Shown: positions 18,540-26,192 of the stretch, in pieces
How the letters are laid out: every line of letters starts with the position of its first letter
How positions within the stretch are numbered: the stretch's first letter is position 1
Assembly (NCBI GenBank): GCA_029212745.1
Contig: JARGOL010000001.1
Location: 477,948 to 541,947, forward strand
From: Alcanivoracaceae bacterium
GTDB lineage: Bacteria; Pseudomonadota; Gammaproteobacteria; Pseudomonadales; Alcanivoracaceae
Direction: 5' to 3'
DNA length: 64,000 nt
Notes under the pieces: model-generated
Databases searched by the model: none
What the model was told of the DNA's origin: nothing
What the model saw: the letters and a program-made list of their open reading frames with translations, nothing else
Translations under genes and position numbers: made by a program

Positions 18540-19151
18540 ATGCAACAACGCACCCGAAACATGCTGATGCTGGCGCTGATCGTTGCCCCCTTTGCTGCCA
18601 CCATCCTGTTTGTCCGCCTGTTTGTTGACCCCGCGGACATGGACAGCGCCAACAAGGGCAACCTCATTGTTCCCCACGTCCAGCTGGCGGCGCTGGCGCC
18701 GGCCGCCGAAGACGGCTCCGCCTACACCGCCGAACAGACCGCTGGCCAGTGGTCCATGGTCTATATCGCCAACGGCCATTGCGAACAGGCCTGCAAGAAT
18801 GCCCTGTTCTACCTCATGCGGCAGTTGCGCCTGTCCCTGGACACGGACACCCCGCGCGTGCGCCGGGTGATTGTGCATACAGATACACCGGACGAAGGGA
18901 TGCGCGACTTCCTCGACAACAACGTCGCCGGCATGGTCGAAGTAACGGCAGCACCTGATGCCGTTCGTGCGGCTTTTGCCAGTGTCTTCGACGCTGATGA
19001 AACGGCCATCGGCAAGATCTACATCATGTCGCCGGATGCCCAGATATTTCTCTGGTATCCGTCGCACGACGCGCAACAGGATGTGCTGCTTGAAGCGGAC
19101 CGGATCCGCGCTGACCTGAAACGCATTCTCAAAGGCTCATTGATCGGGTGA
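18540..19151 (+). CDS. membrane-anchored SCO/thioredoxin-like protein of the cta cluster
   Basis: 203-residue protein with one N-terminal helix (residues about 8-28) and a periplasmic domain. A CxxxC pair (Cys81 and Cys85 in GHCEQACKN) sits at the place where SCO proteins carry CPxxC, and the surrounding IVPHVQL and QWSMVYIA strands fit a thioredoxin fold. The distal SCO histidine is not obvious. Homologs sit at this position in Pseudomonas cta clusters, annotated as hypothetical. A redox or copper role in CuA assembly is an inference. Start ATG lies 3 bp after the SURF1 stop; heme A synthase begins 4 bp downstream. Confidence 0.72.
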   Translation: MQQRTRNMLMLALIVAPFAATILFVRLFVDPADMDSANKGNLIVPHVQLAALAPAAEDGSAYTAEQTAGQWSMVYIANGHCEQACKNALFYLMRQLRLSLDTDTPRVRRVIVHTDTPDEGMRDFLDNNVAGMVEVTAAPDAVRAAFASVFDADETAIGKIYIMSPDAQIFLWYPSHDAQQDVLLEADRIRADLKRILKGSLIG

Positions 19152-19155
19152 CCCC

Positions 19156-20193
19156 ATGCAGGACATGACCTCCCTCTATAAATGGCAGCGCCGCATTACC
19201 CTTTTTGCCGTGCTGCTCGCCGCCGGCGTCATCATTCTGGGCGCCTGGACCCGCCTCACCGATGCCGGACTGGGCTGTCCTGACTGGCCGGGCTGCTACG
19301 GTCATATGGACGTGCGCAAGGCCATCGAGCACGTCAACGAAATCAACACCAACGCGCCCGGGGCGCTGCGTGAAGCGCACAAGACCGTGCCGGAGATGGT
19401 GCATCGTTACTTCGCCGGCACCCTTGGCCTGGTGATCATGATCATCGCCGGACTGGCCTGGGCCAACCGGCGCCAGCCTGGCCAGCCACTGGCCCTGCCC
19501 ACGTTGCTGTTTTTCCTGGTCTGCTTCCAGGGCGCGCTGGGCATGTGGACCGTGACCATGGGGCTGCAGCCCACCATCGTCATGCTGCACCTGCTGGGCG
19601 GTTTCACCACACTGACGCTGCTGGTCTGGCTGGCGGCGCGCCTGTACCGCTGGCCGGAATTCCTCAACGACTGCGACGTGCGCTCCCTGCGCGGGCTTGC
19701 CCATGCCGCCATCGCCGTTGTCGTGCTGCAGATTGCCCTGGGAGGCTGGACCACGGCCAACTACGCAGCCGTGGTCTGTACCGACCTGCCCATCTGCGAG
19801 GCCGGCTGGACCGAGCATCTCGACTTCGAGGAAGCGTTCACCTTCTTCGGTCACGAACATGACCAGGCCGATTACGAGTTCGGGGTGCTGGAAAACGACG
19901 CCCGCACCACCATTCATGTGCTGCACCGCTTAGGTGCCCTGCTGGTGCTGCTGGTGGTCGGTGCACTGGTGCTGAAGGTCCTGGCCCGGGCCCGTTGCAA
20001 TTTCTACCGTGTTTTCGGTAGCGTCATCGGCCTGCTGCTGCTGGCACAGATAGGGCTCGGCATCAGTAACGTGGTGTTCGGGGTACCGCTCTGGGTGGCG
20101 GTAGGGCACAACTTCGGCGGCGTCAGCCTGCTGGTATCCCTGGTATTGTTCACCCGGGCCATTCACGTGGAAGCAGAAAAGGCACACCCATGA
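19156..20193 (+). CDS. ctaA: heme A synthase (COX15/CtaA)
   Basis: 345-residue polytopic enzyme that oxidises the C8 methyl of heme O to the formyl of heme A. Eight predicted helices in two four-helix halves; the heme-binding histidines are visible in MVHRYFAGTLG, VMLHLLGGF, VLHRLGAL and GHNFGGV. The early GAWTRLTDAGLGCPDWPGCYG block and its partial repeat (TDLPICEAGW) are typical. Overlaps the next gene by 4 bp (ATGA), indicating translational coupling to heme O synthase. Confidence 0.96.
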   Translation: MQDMTSLYKWQRRITLFAVLLAAGVIILGAWTRLTDAGLGCPDWPGCYGHMDVRKAIEHVNEINTNAPGALREAHKTVPEMVHRYFAGTLGLVIMIIAGLAWANRRQPGQPLALPTLLFFLVCFQGALGMWTVTMGLQPTIVMLHLLGGFTTLTLLVWLAARLYRWPEFLNDCDVRSLRGLAHAAIAVVVLQIALGGWTTANYAAVVCTDLPICEAGWTEHLDFEEAFTFFGHEHDQADYEFGVLENDARTTIHVLHRLGALLVLLVVGALVLKVLARARCNFYRVFGSVIGLLLLAQIGLGISNVVFGVPLWVAVGHNFGGVSLLVSLVLFTRAIHVEAEKAHP

Positions 20194-21107
20194 CCGAGAG
20201 CAGCACAGCCACAGGCGCCAACTGGCGCGACTACCTGGCACTGACCAAGCCGGGCGTGGTGCTGTTGCTGATGGTGACGGCGGTGGCCGGTATGTTCCTG
20301 GCCACAGAACCGGCAGGCATGGTGCCGGTATCCATACTGGTGCCCGCCGTGGCCGGCATGTCGCTCGCCATGATGGCGTCGGCGGCCATCAACCAGATCA
20401 TGGACCAGAAGATCGACGCCATGATGGCTCGCACGCACAACCGCCCGATCGTCACCGGCCGCATCAATACCGGTGCAGCAGTGGCCTTTGCGGTGGCGCT
20501 GGCGGCGCTGTCCATGGTGCTGCTCTATGTATTGGTGAACCCGCTCACCGCCTTCCTGACCCTGTTCGGCTTTGTCGGTTACGCGTTCATCTACACCCTG
20601 TACCTGAAGCGGGCCACGCCGCAGAACATCGTCATTGGCGGCCTCGCCGGTGCCATCCCGCCTCTGCTGGGCTGGACCGCCGTGACCAACCATGTGCACC
20701 CCTACGCCTGGCTGCTGGTGCTGATCATCTTTGTCTGGACGCCACCCCATTTCTGGGCCCTGGCCATTCACCGGCGCGATGAATATGCCAAGGCCGGCAT
20801 TCCCATGCTTCCGGTGACCCATGGCATTCCGTTTGCCCGCCAGTCAGTGCTTTACTACACCATCCTGTTGCTGGGCTGCTCCCTGCTGCCGTACCTGACC
20901 GGCATGAGCGGACTGATCTACCTGGTCACCGCTGTGGCACTGGGCGTCGTCTTCCTGGTCCACGCCCTGGGCCTGCGTTTCAGTGATGACCCGAAGCTGC
21001 CGATGAAAACGTTTGGCTACTCCATCACCTACCTGTTCGTCCTTTTCGGCGCGCTGCTGATCGATCACTACTTCCCCATTGGTGTGCTGCACCCCCCCGG
21101 CAGTTGA
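20190..21107 (+). CDS. cyoE: heme O synthase (protoheme IX farnesyltransferase)
   Basis: 305-residue UbiA-type prenyltransferase that adds farnesyl to protoheme IX, giving heme O for the oxidase. About nine helices. The prenyl-diphosphate/Mg motifs are visible: NQIMDQKIDAMMARTHNRP (D-x3-D) and, on the second loop, RRDEYAKAGIPMLP, along with WTPPHFWALAI. Ends the plus-strand assembly operon; no strong terminator is visible after it. Also called CtaB. Confidence 0.97.
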   Translation: MTESSTATGANWRDYLALTKPGVVLLLMVTAVAGMFLATEPAGMVPVSILVPAVAGMSLAMMASAAINQIMDQKIDAMMARTHNRPIVTGRINTGAAVAFAVALAALSMVLLYVLVNPLTAFLTLFGFVGYAFIYTLYLKRATPQNIVIGGLAGAIPPLLGWTAVTNHVHPYAWLLVLIIFVWTPPHFWALAIHRRDEYAKAGIPMLPVTHGIPFARQSVLYYTILLLGCSLLPYLTGMSGLIYLVTAVALGVVFLVHALGLRFSDDPKLPMKTFGYSITYLFVLFGALLIDHYFPIGVLHPPGS

Positions 21108-21240
21108 GAAATGCCCTTGTAAATCGGGGACTTGCCCCCATATATTGAATTCTGGTGCCGTGCTCTGGCGCCCGGCGCCTCCTGCCTGCGCCTGCAAATA
21201 CAACAAGACACGTCGTGACGTGACATTTCGGGAGACCATC

Positions 21241-21825
21241 ATGGGTACATGGATTGCCATAGCCGTCGCTGTTGTCCTGATCATCCTTGTGATCAGCATC
21301 TACAACCGCCTCGTTGCTCTCAAGAACCGTTTCAAGAACGCCTTTGCTCAGATTGATGTCCAGCTGCAGCGGCGCTACGACCTGATTCCCAACCTGGTGG
21401 AAACGGCCAAGGGCTACCTGACGCACGAGCGGGAAACGCTGACCCAGGTGATCGAGGCACGCAACCAGGCCGCCGCAGCCAAGAAAGCGGCCGCCGAGCA
21501 CCCGGACAACCCCAAGGCCATTGCCGCCCTTGGCGCAGCAGAAAGCGCTCTGGGTGGATCCCTGGCCAACTTCTTTGCCCTGTCCGAAAACTACCCGGAA
21601 CTGCGCGCCAACGAGACCATCTCCGAGCTGATGGAAGAATTGAGCACCACGGAAAACCGTATCGGTTTTGCCCGCCAGGCGTTCAACGACGCGGTGATGA
21701 ACTACAACACCTATCGCGAACAGTTCCCCAACAACCTGGTCTCGGGTATTGGCAGCTTCCAGCATGCCGAGCTGCTGGAGATCGACTCGCCGGAAGCGCG
21801 CAAGGCCGTCAAGGTACAGTTCTGA
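21241..21825 (+). CDS. LemA family protein
   Basis: 194-residue protein with an N-terminal membrane helix (residues about 3-22) and a cytosolic or periplasmic helical bundle: YNRLVALKNRFKNAF, IDVQLQRRYDLIPNLV and YNTYREQFPNNLV are classic LemA motifs. The ATG preceding GTWIAIAV follows GGGAGACC. Paired with the M48 metalloprotease gene 11 bp downstream, a widespread association; the biochemical role of LemA is not established. Confidence 0.93.
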   Translation: MGTWIAIAVAVVLIILVISIYNRLVALKNRFKNAFAQIDVQLQRRYDLIPNLVETAKGYLTHERETLTQVIEARNQAAAAKKAAAEHPDNPKAIAALGAAESALGGSLANFFALSENYPELRANETISELMEELSTTENRIGFARQAFNDAVMNYNTYREQFPNNLVSGIGSFQHAELLEIDSPEARKAVKVQF

Positions 21826-21836
21826 GGCACTGAGCC

Positions 21837-23762
21837 ATGAACTTCTTTGACCACCAGGACACGGCCCGGCGCAAGACCGGCCTGCTGGTGCTGTACTTCG
21901 CGCTGGCCGTGCTCGCCATCATTGCCGCCGTGAGCCTGGCCGCATTCCTGGCCGTGTACTGGATGTCGGGCGCCACCCTGCGCCTGAGCGACTGGTGGGC
22001 ATCACCAGTGTTTCATGTCACTGCCGGGCTGACCCTGCTGATCATCGTGTTTGGCTCGCTTCGCAAGCTGTGGCAGCTGCGCAACGGCGGTGAAGCACTG
22101 GTCGCCATGCTGGGCGCGCGTGAAGTGCCGCTGGAGACAAACAGCGCTGATGAGCGCATCTACCGCAATGTGGTGGAGGAGATGGCCATCGCTTCCGGCA
22201 TACCCGCGCCGCGCACCTTCGTGCTCGACCGGGAGCCAAGCATCAACGCCTTTGTCGCCGGCTTTCGCCCCACAGAAGCGGTAATCTGTGTCACCGAGGG
22301 CGCACTGGAGCGCCTTGACCGCGAGGAGCTGCAGGGCGTCATTGCCCACGAGTTCAGCCATATCTTCAATGCCGACATGCGCATCAACCTGCGCTTGCTG
22401 GCGGTGTTGGCGGGCATACTCAGCATCGGCAAGGTGGGCGAGTTCCTGCTCTATTCCAACACCCGCCGGACCTATCATTTCCGCACCGGCCGCAACGAGG
22501 CAGCCGGCCATTTCGCCGCCATCCTGCTGGGCGCAGCGATGATTGTTATCGGCTATATCGGCCTTTTTTTCGGCCGACTGATCAAGGCGGCCATTTCCCG
22601 GCAGCGTGAATTCCTGGCCGATGCCTCATCGGTGCAGTTCACCCGCAACCCGGCTGGCATCGCCGGTGCACTGATCAAGATCCACAATGGCGCGGGCACG
22701 ATCCTGGCCACCTCTCACGCCGAGGACATGAGCCACATGTGTTTTGGCGAGACAGTGCCATTCCACCTGCGCAGTTTCCTGGCCACACATCCGCCGGTGG
22801 AGGACCGCCTCAAGGCCATAGACCCGAGTTGGCTGGCGCGCGCACGAGTGCGCAAAAGAAAGGCCATGGAACAGCCCGCCGCCGATGCGGCCGGGCACGC
22901 CGCGGACGGCTCAGTGGGTTTCGTCGGCAGCCAGCCCGTGGCCACCGGCGTGGCAGCCACCGCCGCCATGGGCGCAGCGGCCATGGTGGGCGCAGTCACC
23001 CCCGCGCACATGCGCCGTGGCCAGGAGCTGCATGCCGCCATTCCGGACGCATTGCACCAGCAGCTGCACCAGCCCGAAGCAGCCCAGTGGCTGATGTTTG
23101 CCCTGGCCATCAATGCCAGCAAATCAGAGCCGGACACGCTGGTATCGCTGCTGGAGCTTTCATCCCTGGAGGCTCGAATACTGGTACAGACCTGCGCCCA
23201 GGTTCGCGAGCTGGATGACAAGCTACGTCTACCCATGATCGACCTGGCCATCCCCACGCTGAAGCATCTGGACAAGACGCAGCGGCAGGCGTTCCTCGCC
23301 CAGCTGGACAGACTGGTCAAGGCGGACAAGCGCATTACCCCGTTCGAGTTCGTACTCACCCGCATTCTCGCCAACCACCTGGAGCCGCGGGCCGAACGCG
23401 CAGGCCGCATACGCTTTCGCCGCTTCAATGCCCTGCGCGATGACATCCAGGTGCTTTTCAGCCTGCTCACCCATGTGTCAGGCGCGCGCAATGAGGAGGC
23501 CGGGCAGCTGTTCCGGTCTGCCACCGCCAGCATGCTCGACAAGGAGCTGGCATTGCTGCCCGCCAGCCGCTGCAAGTTGCCGGCCATTGAGCAGGCCCTG
23601 GAAAACCTTGCTCACAGCACCCCGATGATCAAGGCCACACTGGTCAACGCCCTGGCTGACCTGGTGCTTGCCGACGGTGAGGTGCGGGCGGGTGAAGCGG
23701 AATTGCTGCGCGCCATTTGCACGCTCCTGGACTGCCCGATGCCACCGCTGTCCAGCGACTGA
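21837..23762 (+). CDS. M48 family metalloprotease with C-terminal TerB-like domain
   Basis: 641-residue membrane zinc protease, about twice the length of HtpX. Two N-terminal helices (about 18-42 and 59-75), then the zinc motif HEFSH at 171-175 and third ligand in the REFLADASSVQF block, two further helices between. After a low-complexity Ala/Gly linker (residues about 345-390) comes a helical region ending in LVLADGEVRAGEAELLRAI, typical of a TerB-like fold. In relatives such proteases act in membrane protein quality control. In an operon with LemA. Confidence 0.88.
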   Translation: MNFFDHQDTARRKTGLLVLYFALAVLAIIAAVSLAAFLAVYWMSGATLRLSDWWASPVFHVTAGLTLLIIVFGSLRKLWQLRNGGEALVAMLGAREVPLETNSADERIYRNVVEEMAIASGIPAPRTFVLDREPSINAFVAGFRPTEAVICVTEGALERLDREELQGVIAHEFSHIFNADMRINLRLLAVLAGILSIGKVGEFLLYSNTRRTYHFRTGRNEAAGHFAAILLGAAMIVIGYIGLFFGRLIKAAISRQREFLADASSVQFTRNPAGIAGALIKIHNGAGTILATSHAEDMSHMCFGETVPFHLRSFLATHPPVEDRLKAIDPSWLARARVRKRKAMEQPAADAAGHAADGSVGFVGSQPVATGVAATAAMGAAAMVGAVTPAHMRRGQELHAAIPDALHQQLHQPEAAQWLMFALAINASKSEPDTLVSLLELSSLEARILVQTCAQVRELDDKLRLPMIDLAIPTLKHLDKTQRQAFLAQLDRLVKADKRITPFEFVLTRILANHLEPRAERAGRIRFRRFNALRDDIQVLFSLLTHVSGARNEEAGQLFRSATASMLDKELALLPASRCKLPAIEQALENLAHSTPMIKATLVNALADLVLADGEVRAGEAELLRAICTLLDCPMPPLSSD

Positions 23763-23783
23763 CCTGATGTCAGGCTGCCAGCA

Positions 23784-23811
23784 GTGACAGTGCATAATCA
23801 TTCGCTAGACT
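23784..23811 (+). promoter_or_regulatory. candidate sigma70 promoter for the 23951 gene
   Basis: GTGACA (23784-23789), 16-bp spacer, TAGACT (23806-23811): five of six and four of six consensus bases. A perfect inverted repeat (23829-23845) follows just past the expected start point. Confidence 0.35.
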
Positions 23812-23828
23812 CGGGGCACAAGCGCAGG

Positions 23829-23845
23829 TGGCACTGTCGGTGCCA
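23829..23845. repeat. inverted repeat TGGCAC-N5-GTGCCA
   Basis: Perfect 6-bp inverted repeat with 5-bp spacer, about 106 bp before the ATG at 23951 and just downstream of the candidate promoter. It could be a repressor site; it also happens to have the GG-N10-GC spacing of a sigma54 promoter, but GTGCC is a poor -12 element. Confidence 0.5.
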
Positions 23846-23950
23846 TCTGTCCCGCCGGGGACACCGACTGTCAGGCAGGCCGCCGTGACCGCTGACAAGC
23901 CGGGCAATCACTTTGTTAAATCGGACAGGGATGTGGAAGGGGTGCAGACC

Positions 23951-24322
23951 ATGAAATTCGACAAGGTCAGCGAACAGAACGCCTGGGATGCCGTGGCCGA
24001 GGCCACGCGCATGGCCCGGGCCGGCGAACTGGAAAGCCGCCAGTTGCTGGAATGGTTCAGCCACCGCGGCGTGGATCTCGAGCAGGCGGTATTCCCCTGT
24101 ATCGTGCCGTTCGATGACGGCATCTACTCTGGCACACTGGTAGACCAGGATCGCCGGGTGATCGAATACTTCGTCGACCTGTCGGCACCCGACGACGGTG
24201 AATTCGATGATGTCACCGGCGAACTGGGTCCCAAGGACCCGTCGCACCCGGCCAGTGACGTCAAGGACCTGATCACCATGGCCCTGGTCTACTTCGACGA
24301 ACACCAGACCCAGGCGGCCTGA
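23951..24322 (+). CDS. conserved hypothetical protein, acidic
   Basis: 123-residue acidic cytosolic protein without signal peptide or membrane segment. The start is the ATG preceding KFDKVSEQNAW, which follows GGAAGGGG at good spacing; the frame upstream is open for 41 more codons but composition there is not protein-like. No recognised domain; the region WFSHRGVDLEQAVFPCIVPFDDG looks structured and the C-terminus (VKDLITMALVYFDEH) is likely helical. Single-gene unit ending at a strong bidirectional terminator. Confidence 0.7.
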   Translation: MKFDKVSEQNAWDAVAEATRMARAGELESRQLLEWFSHRGVDLEQAVFPCIVPFDDGIYSGTLVDQDRRVIEYFVDLSAPDDGEFDDVTGELGPKDPSHPASDVKDLITMALVYFDEHQTQAA

Positions 24323-24337
24323 CAAAGGTCAGGCGCG

Positions 24338-24363
24338 AAAGGCGGCCAGTGGCCGCCTTTTTT
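24338..24363. terminator. bidirectional rho-independent terminator between convergent genes
   Basis: Palindrome AAAGGCGGCC-AGT-GGCCGCCTTT with additional T residues; serves the plus-strand 23951 gene and the minus-strand FemAB-like gene that ends at 24390. Confidence 0.9.
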
Positions 24364-24389
24364 ATGGCTAACCGCTGCCCCCGCCCCGC

Positions 24390-25439
24390 TCAACCGGGCT
24401 GGCGAAACGGCAACAACGTCCGGGCTTCAGCCTGATAGGCCTGGACGGCACGGGACTCCTCGGCGCAGAACCGGGCGATCGCATCGGCAAAGGCCGGCTC
24501 CCTGATGGCATGCAGCGAATAGGTGATCACCGGCTCGAAGCCCCGCAGTATCTTGTGCTCGCCCTGCACGCCGGGATCAAAGGAAGACAGCCCGCGCTCA
24601 ATGGCCAGCTCGATTCCCTGGTAGTAGCACAGCTCGAAATGCAGGGCATGGTATTCCGCCAGACAGCCCCAGTAGCGACCGTACAGCCGCTCCTCGTCGA
24701 ACAGGTAGAAGGCCGCCGCCACTGGCTGTTCCCCGCGAAAGGCCATGACCATGGCCAACTGCTCCGCCAGTGCCCCCTGGCGTAGCGCAGAAAAGAAGGC
24801 GGGACGCAGGTACGGCGCCTGCCCACGCTTGAGGTAAGTCGCCGCGTAGAAATCATAGAAAGGCGCCCACCAGTTATCCGGTATCGCCGTGCCCACGGCC
24901 CGGACCACACGCAACCCCTGGTCGGCAACGCCATGACGCTCCTTGCGAATGGACTTGCGTCGCCGCGAGGTCAGGGCGGCGCTGAAGTCGTCCCAGCAGC
25001 GGTAGCCGTGATTGAACCAGCGAAAATGACACGCCTGGCGCTCTATCAGTCCGGCACCCTGGAGGTGCTCGCGCGTATGCTGGTCGGGAAAAAGCAGGTG
25101 CCACGACGAAGCGCCGCAGGCCGACATCTGCGCCTGAACGGCAGCCATCAGCTCAGCCGGATCAGGGTCTTTCCCGCGCCAGCGACTGCCGGGCACCGGG
25201 GTATAGGGGATTGCGGTGACCAGCTTCGGATACCAGTCCAGCCCGTGGCGGGCATAGGCATGGGCCCAGGCATGATCGAATACATACTCTCCCCAGCTCT
25301 GCTGACGCAGCCACACCGGCATCCAGGTGCCTGCCAACGTCAGGTGCTGCGGGCACCAGTCGCTGCCCGCACCGGTGGCACCGGATGCGGCCAGGGCATC
25401 GAAAAAAGCGTCAGAGATGAAGGGATAACCTGCAGCCAT
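24390..25439 (-). CDS. FemAB-like/GNAT-fold protein (DUF482, peptidogalycan biosynthesis-like)
   Basis: About 349 residues. Matches the FemAB_like (PF04339-type) family of GNAT-fold proteins: N-terminal AGYPFISDAFFDAL, YVFDHAWAHAY, PYTPVPGSRW, and late LCYYQGIELAIERGLSSFDPGVQGEHK. Family members are annotated as N-acyltransferases but their substrates are not established. Start uncertain: ATG at 25439 is used; a TTG at 25457 extends it by six residues, and the frame stays open to 25526 without a better codon, while family members usually have about 20 more N-terminal residues. Divergent from the cold-shock-domain gene. Confidence 0.8.
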   Translation of the reverse strand: MAAGYPFISDAFFDALAASGATGAGSDWCPQHLTLAGTWMPVWLRQQSWGEYVFDHAWAHAYARHGLDWYPKLVTAIPYTPVPGSRWRGKDPDPAELMAAVQAQMSACGASSWHLLFPDQHTREHLQGAGLIERQACHFRWFNHGYRCWDDFSAALTSRRRKSIRKERHGVADQGLRVVRAVGTAIPDNWWAPFYDFYAATYLKRGQAPYLRPAFFSALRQGALAEQLAMVMAFRGEQPVAAAFYLFDEERLYGRYWGCLAEYHALHFELCYYQGIELAIERGLSSFDPGVQGEHKILRGFEPVITYSLHAIREPAFADAIARFCAEESRAVQAYQAEARTLLPFRQPG

Positions 25440-25560
25440 CGTTCCGGTCCGATACAATGCGGCCAGTCCGCTCGTTATCGCGGACCTGGCACCCGCCCGC
25501 CACGCCAGTGTTGCCCGGCGCGGTTTTTACGTTTTTCACCAGCAACGACAATCGAGCACT

Positions 25561-26178
25561 ATGGAAAAGTTTATCACTGTACTGTTTTTTGCCTTCTTTG
25601 CCCTGTTTGCTGCCGCCGGCATCTGGGTCCTCGTTGATCCCCAGGCCGCCATTATCTCTGTCCACGGCGAACATCAGGTCAAAGGCGCCTCCGTCCTGCT
25701 GACCCGGCAGACCGCCATGGGCCTCCTGCTGGCGGCCGCCGTCAACCTTTTCTGCGCGCTGCGCACCGAGGTGCGCCCGCTGCTGCATCTGGCGGTGTTG
25801 CTTTACCTGGCCGGACTGGTGGCCAGTCACGGCCAGGTTGCCCTAGGCAGTGGCGCCATCATGTGGGCCGCTGTCGCGATCTACGCACTGCCCCTGCTGC
25901 TGCGCATCCTGCGCACAGTACCGGTGCCGGACCTGCCGGACCTGCCAGTACCCAGCCTGGGAAGCAAGGAGCGCCGCGGCGAAGTGAAGTGGTTCAACCC
26001 CAACAAGGGCTTCGGCTTCCTGGTCACGCCAGAGGGTGACGAAATATTTGTCCACTTCAAGGCCGTCAAGAACGGTGGCCGCCGCAGCCTTCGCCAGGGC
26101 CAGCAGGTGCGTTTCACCACACGACAGACGGAACGCGGTGAACAGGCCGACGAAGTAACCATCGAGCGCCAGGACTGA
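25561..26178 (+). CDS. membrane protein with C-terminal cold-shock domain
   Basis: 205 residues in two parts. Residues 1-116 form about four hydrophobic helices (4-25, 51-67, 74-92, 96-115), with no known catalytic motif. After a Pro-rich linker (PVPDLPDLPVP) residues 138-203 are a complete cold-shock domain, with RNP1 KGFGFL (149-154) and RNP2 EIFVHF (161-166) and the GEVKWFN start, so single-stranded nucleic acid binding is expected on the cytosolic face. This is the reverse order of the known CSD-DUF1294 proteins. It is 14 bp upstream of a sodium:solute symporter and probably in its operon. Confidence 0.85.
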   Translation: MEKFITVLFFAFFALFAAAGIWVLVDPQAAIISVHGEHQVKGASVLLTRQTAMGLLLAAAVNLFCALRTEVRPLLHLAVLLYLAGLVASHGQVALGSGAIMWAAVAIYALPLLLRILRTVPVPDLPDLPVPSLGSKERRGEVKWFNPNKGFGFLVTPEGDEIFVHFKAVKNGGRRSLRQGQQVRFTTRQTERGEQADEVTIERQD

Positions 26179-26192
26179 GCCGGGAGGCCGCA

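Noticed and set aside
23829-23845. Inverted repeat as a sigma54 promoter
   Set aside because: GG-N10-GC spacing is right but the -12 part reads GTGCC instead of TTGCA/T, and no NtrC-like or IHF site is upstream.
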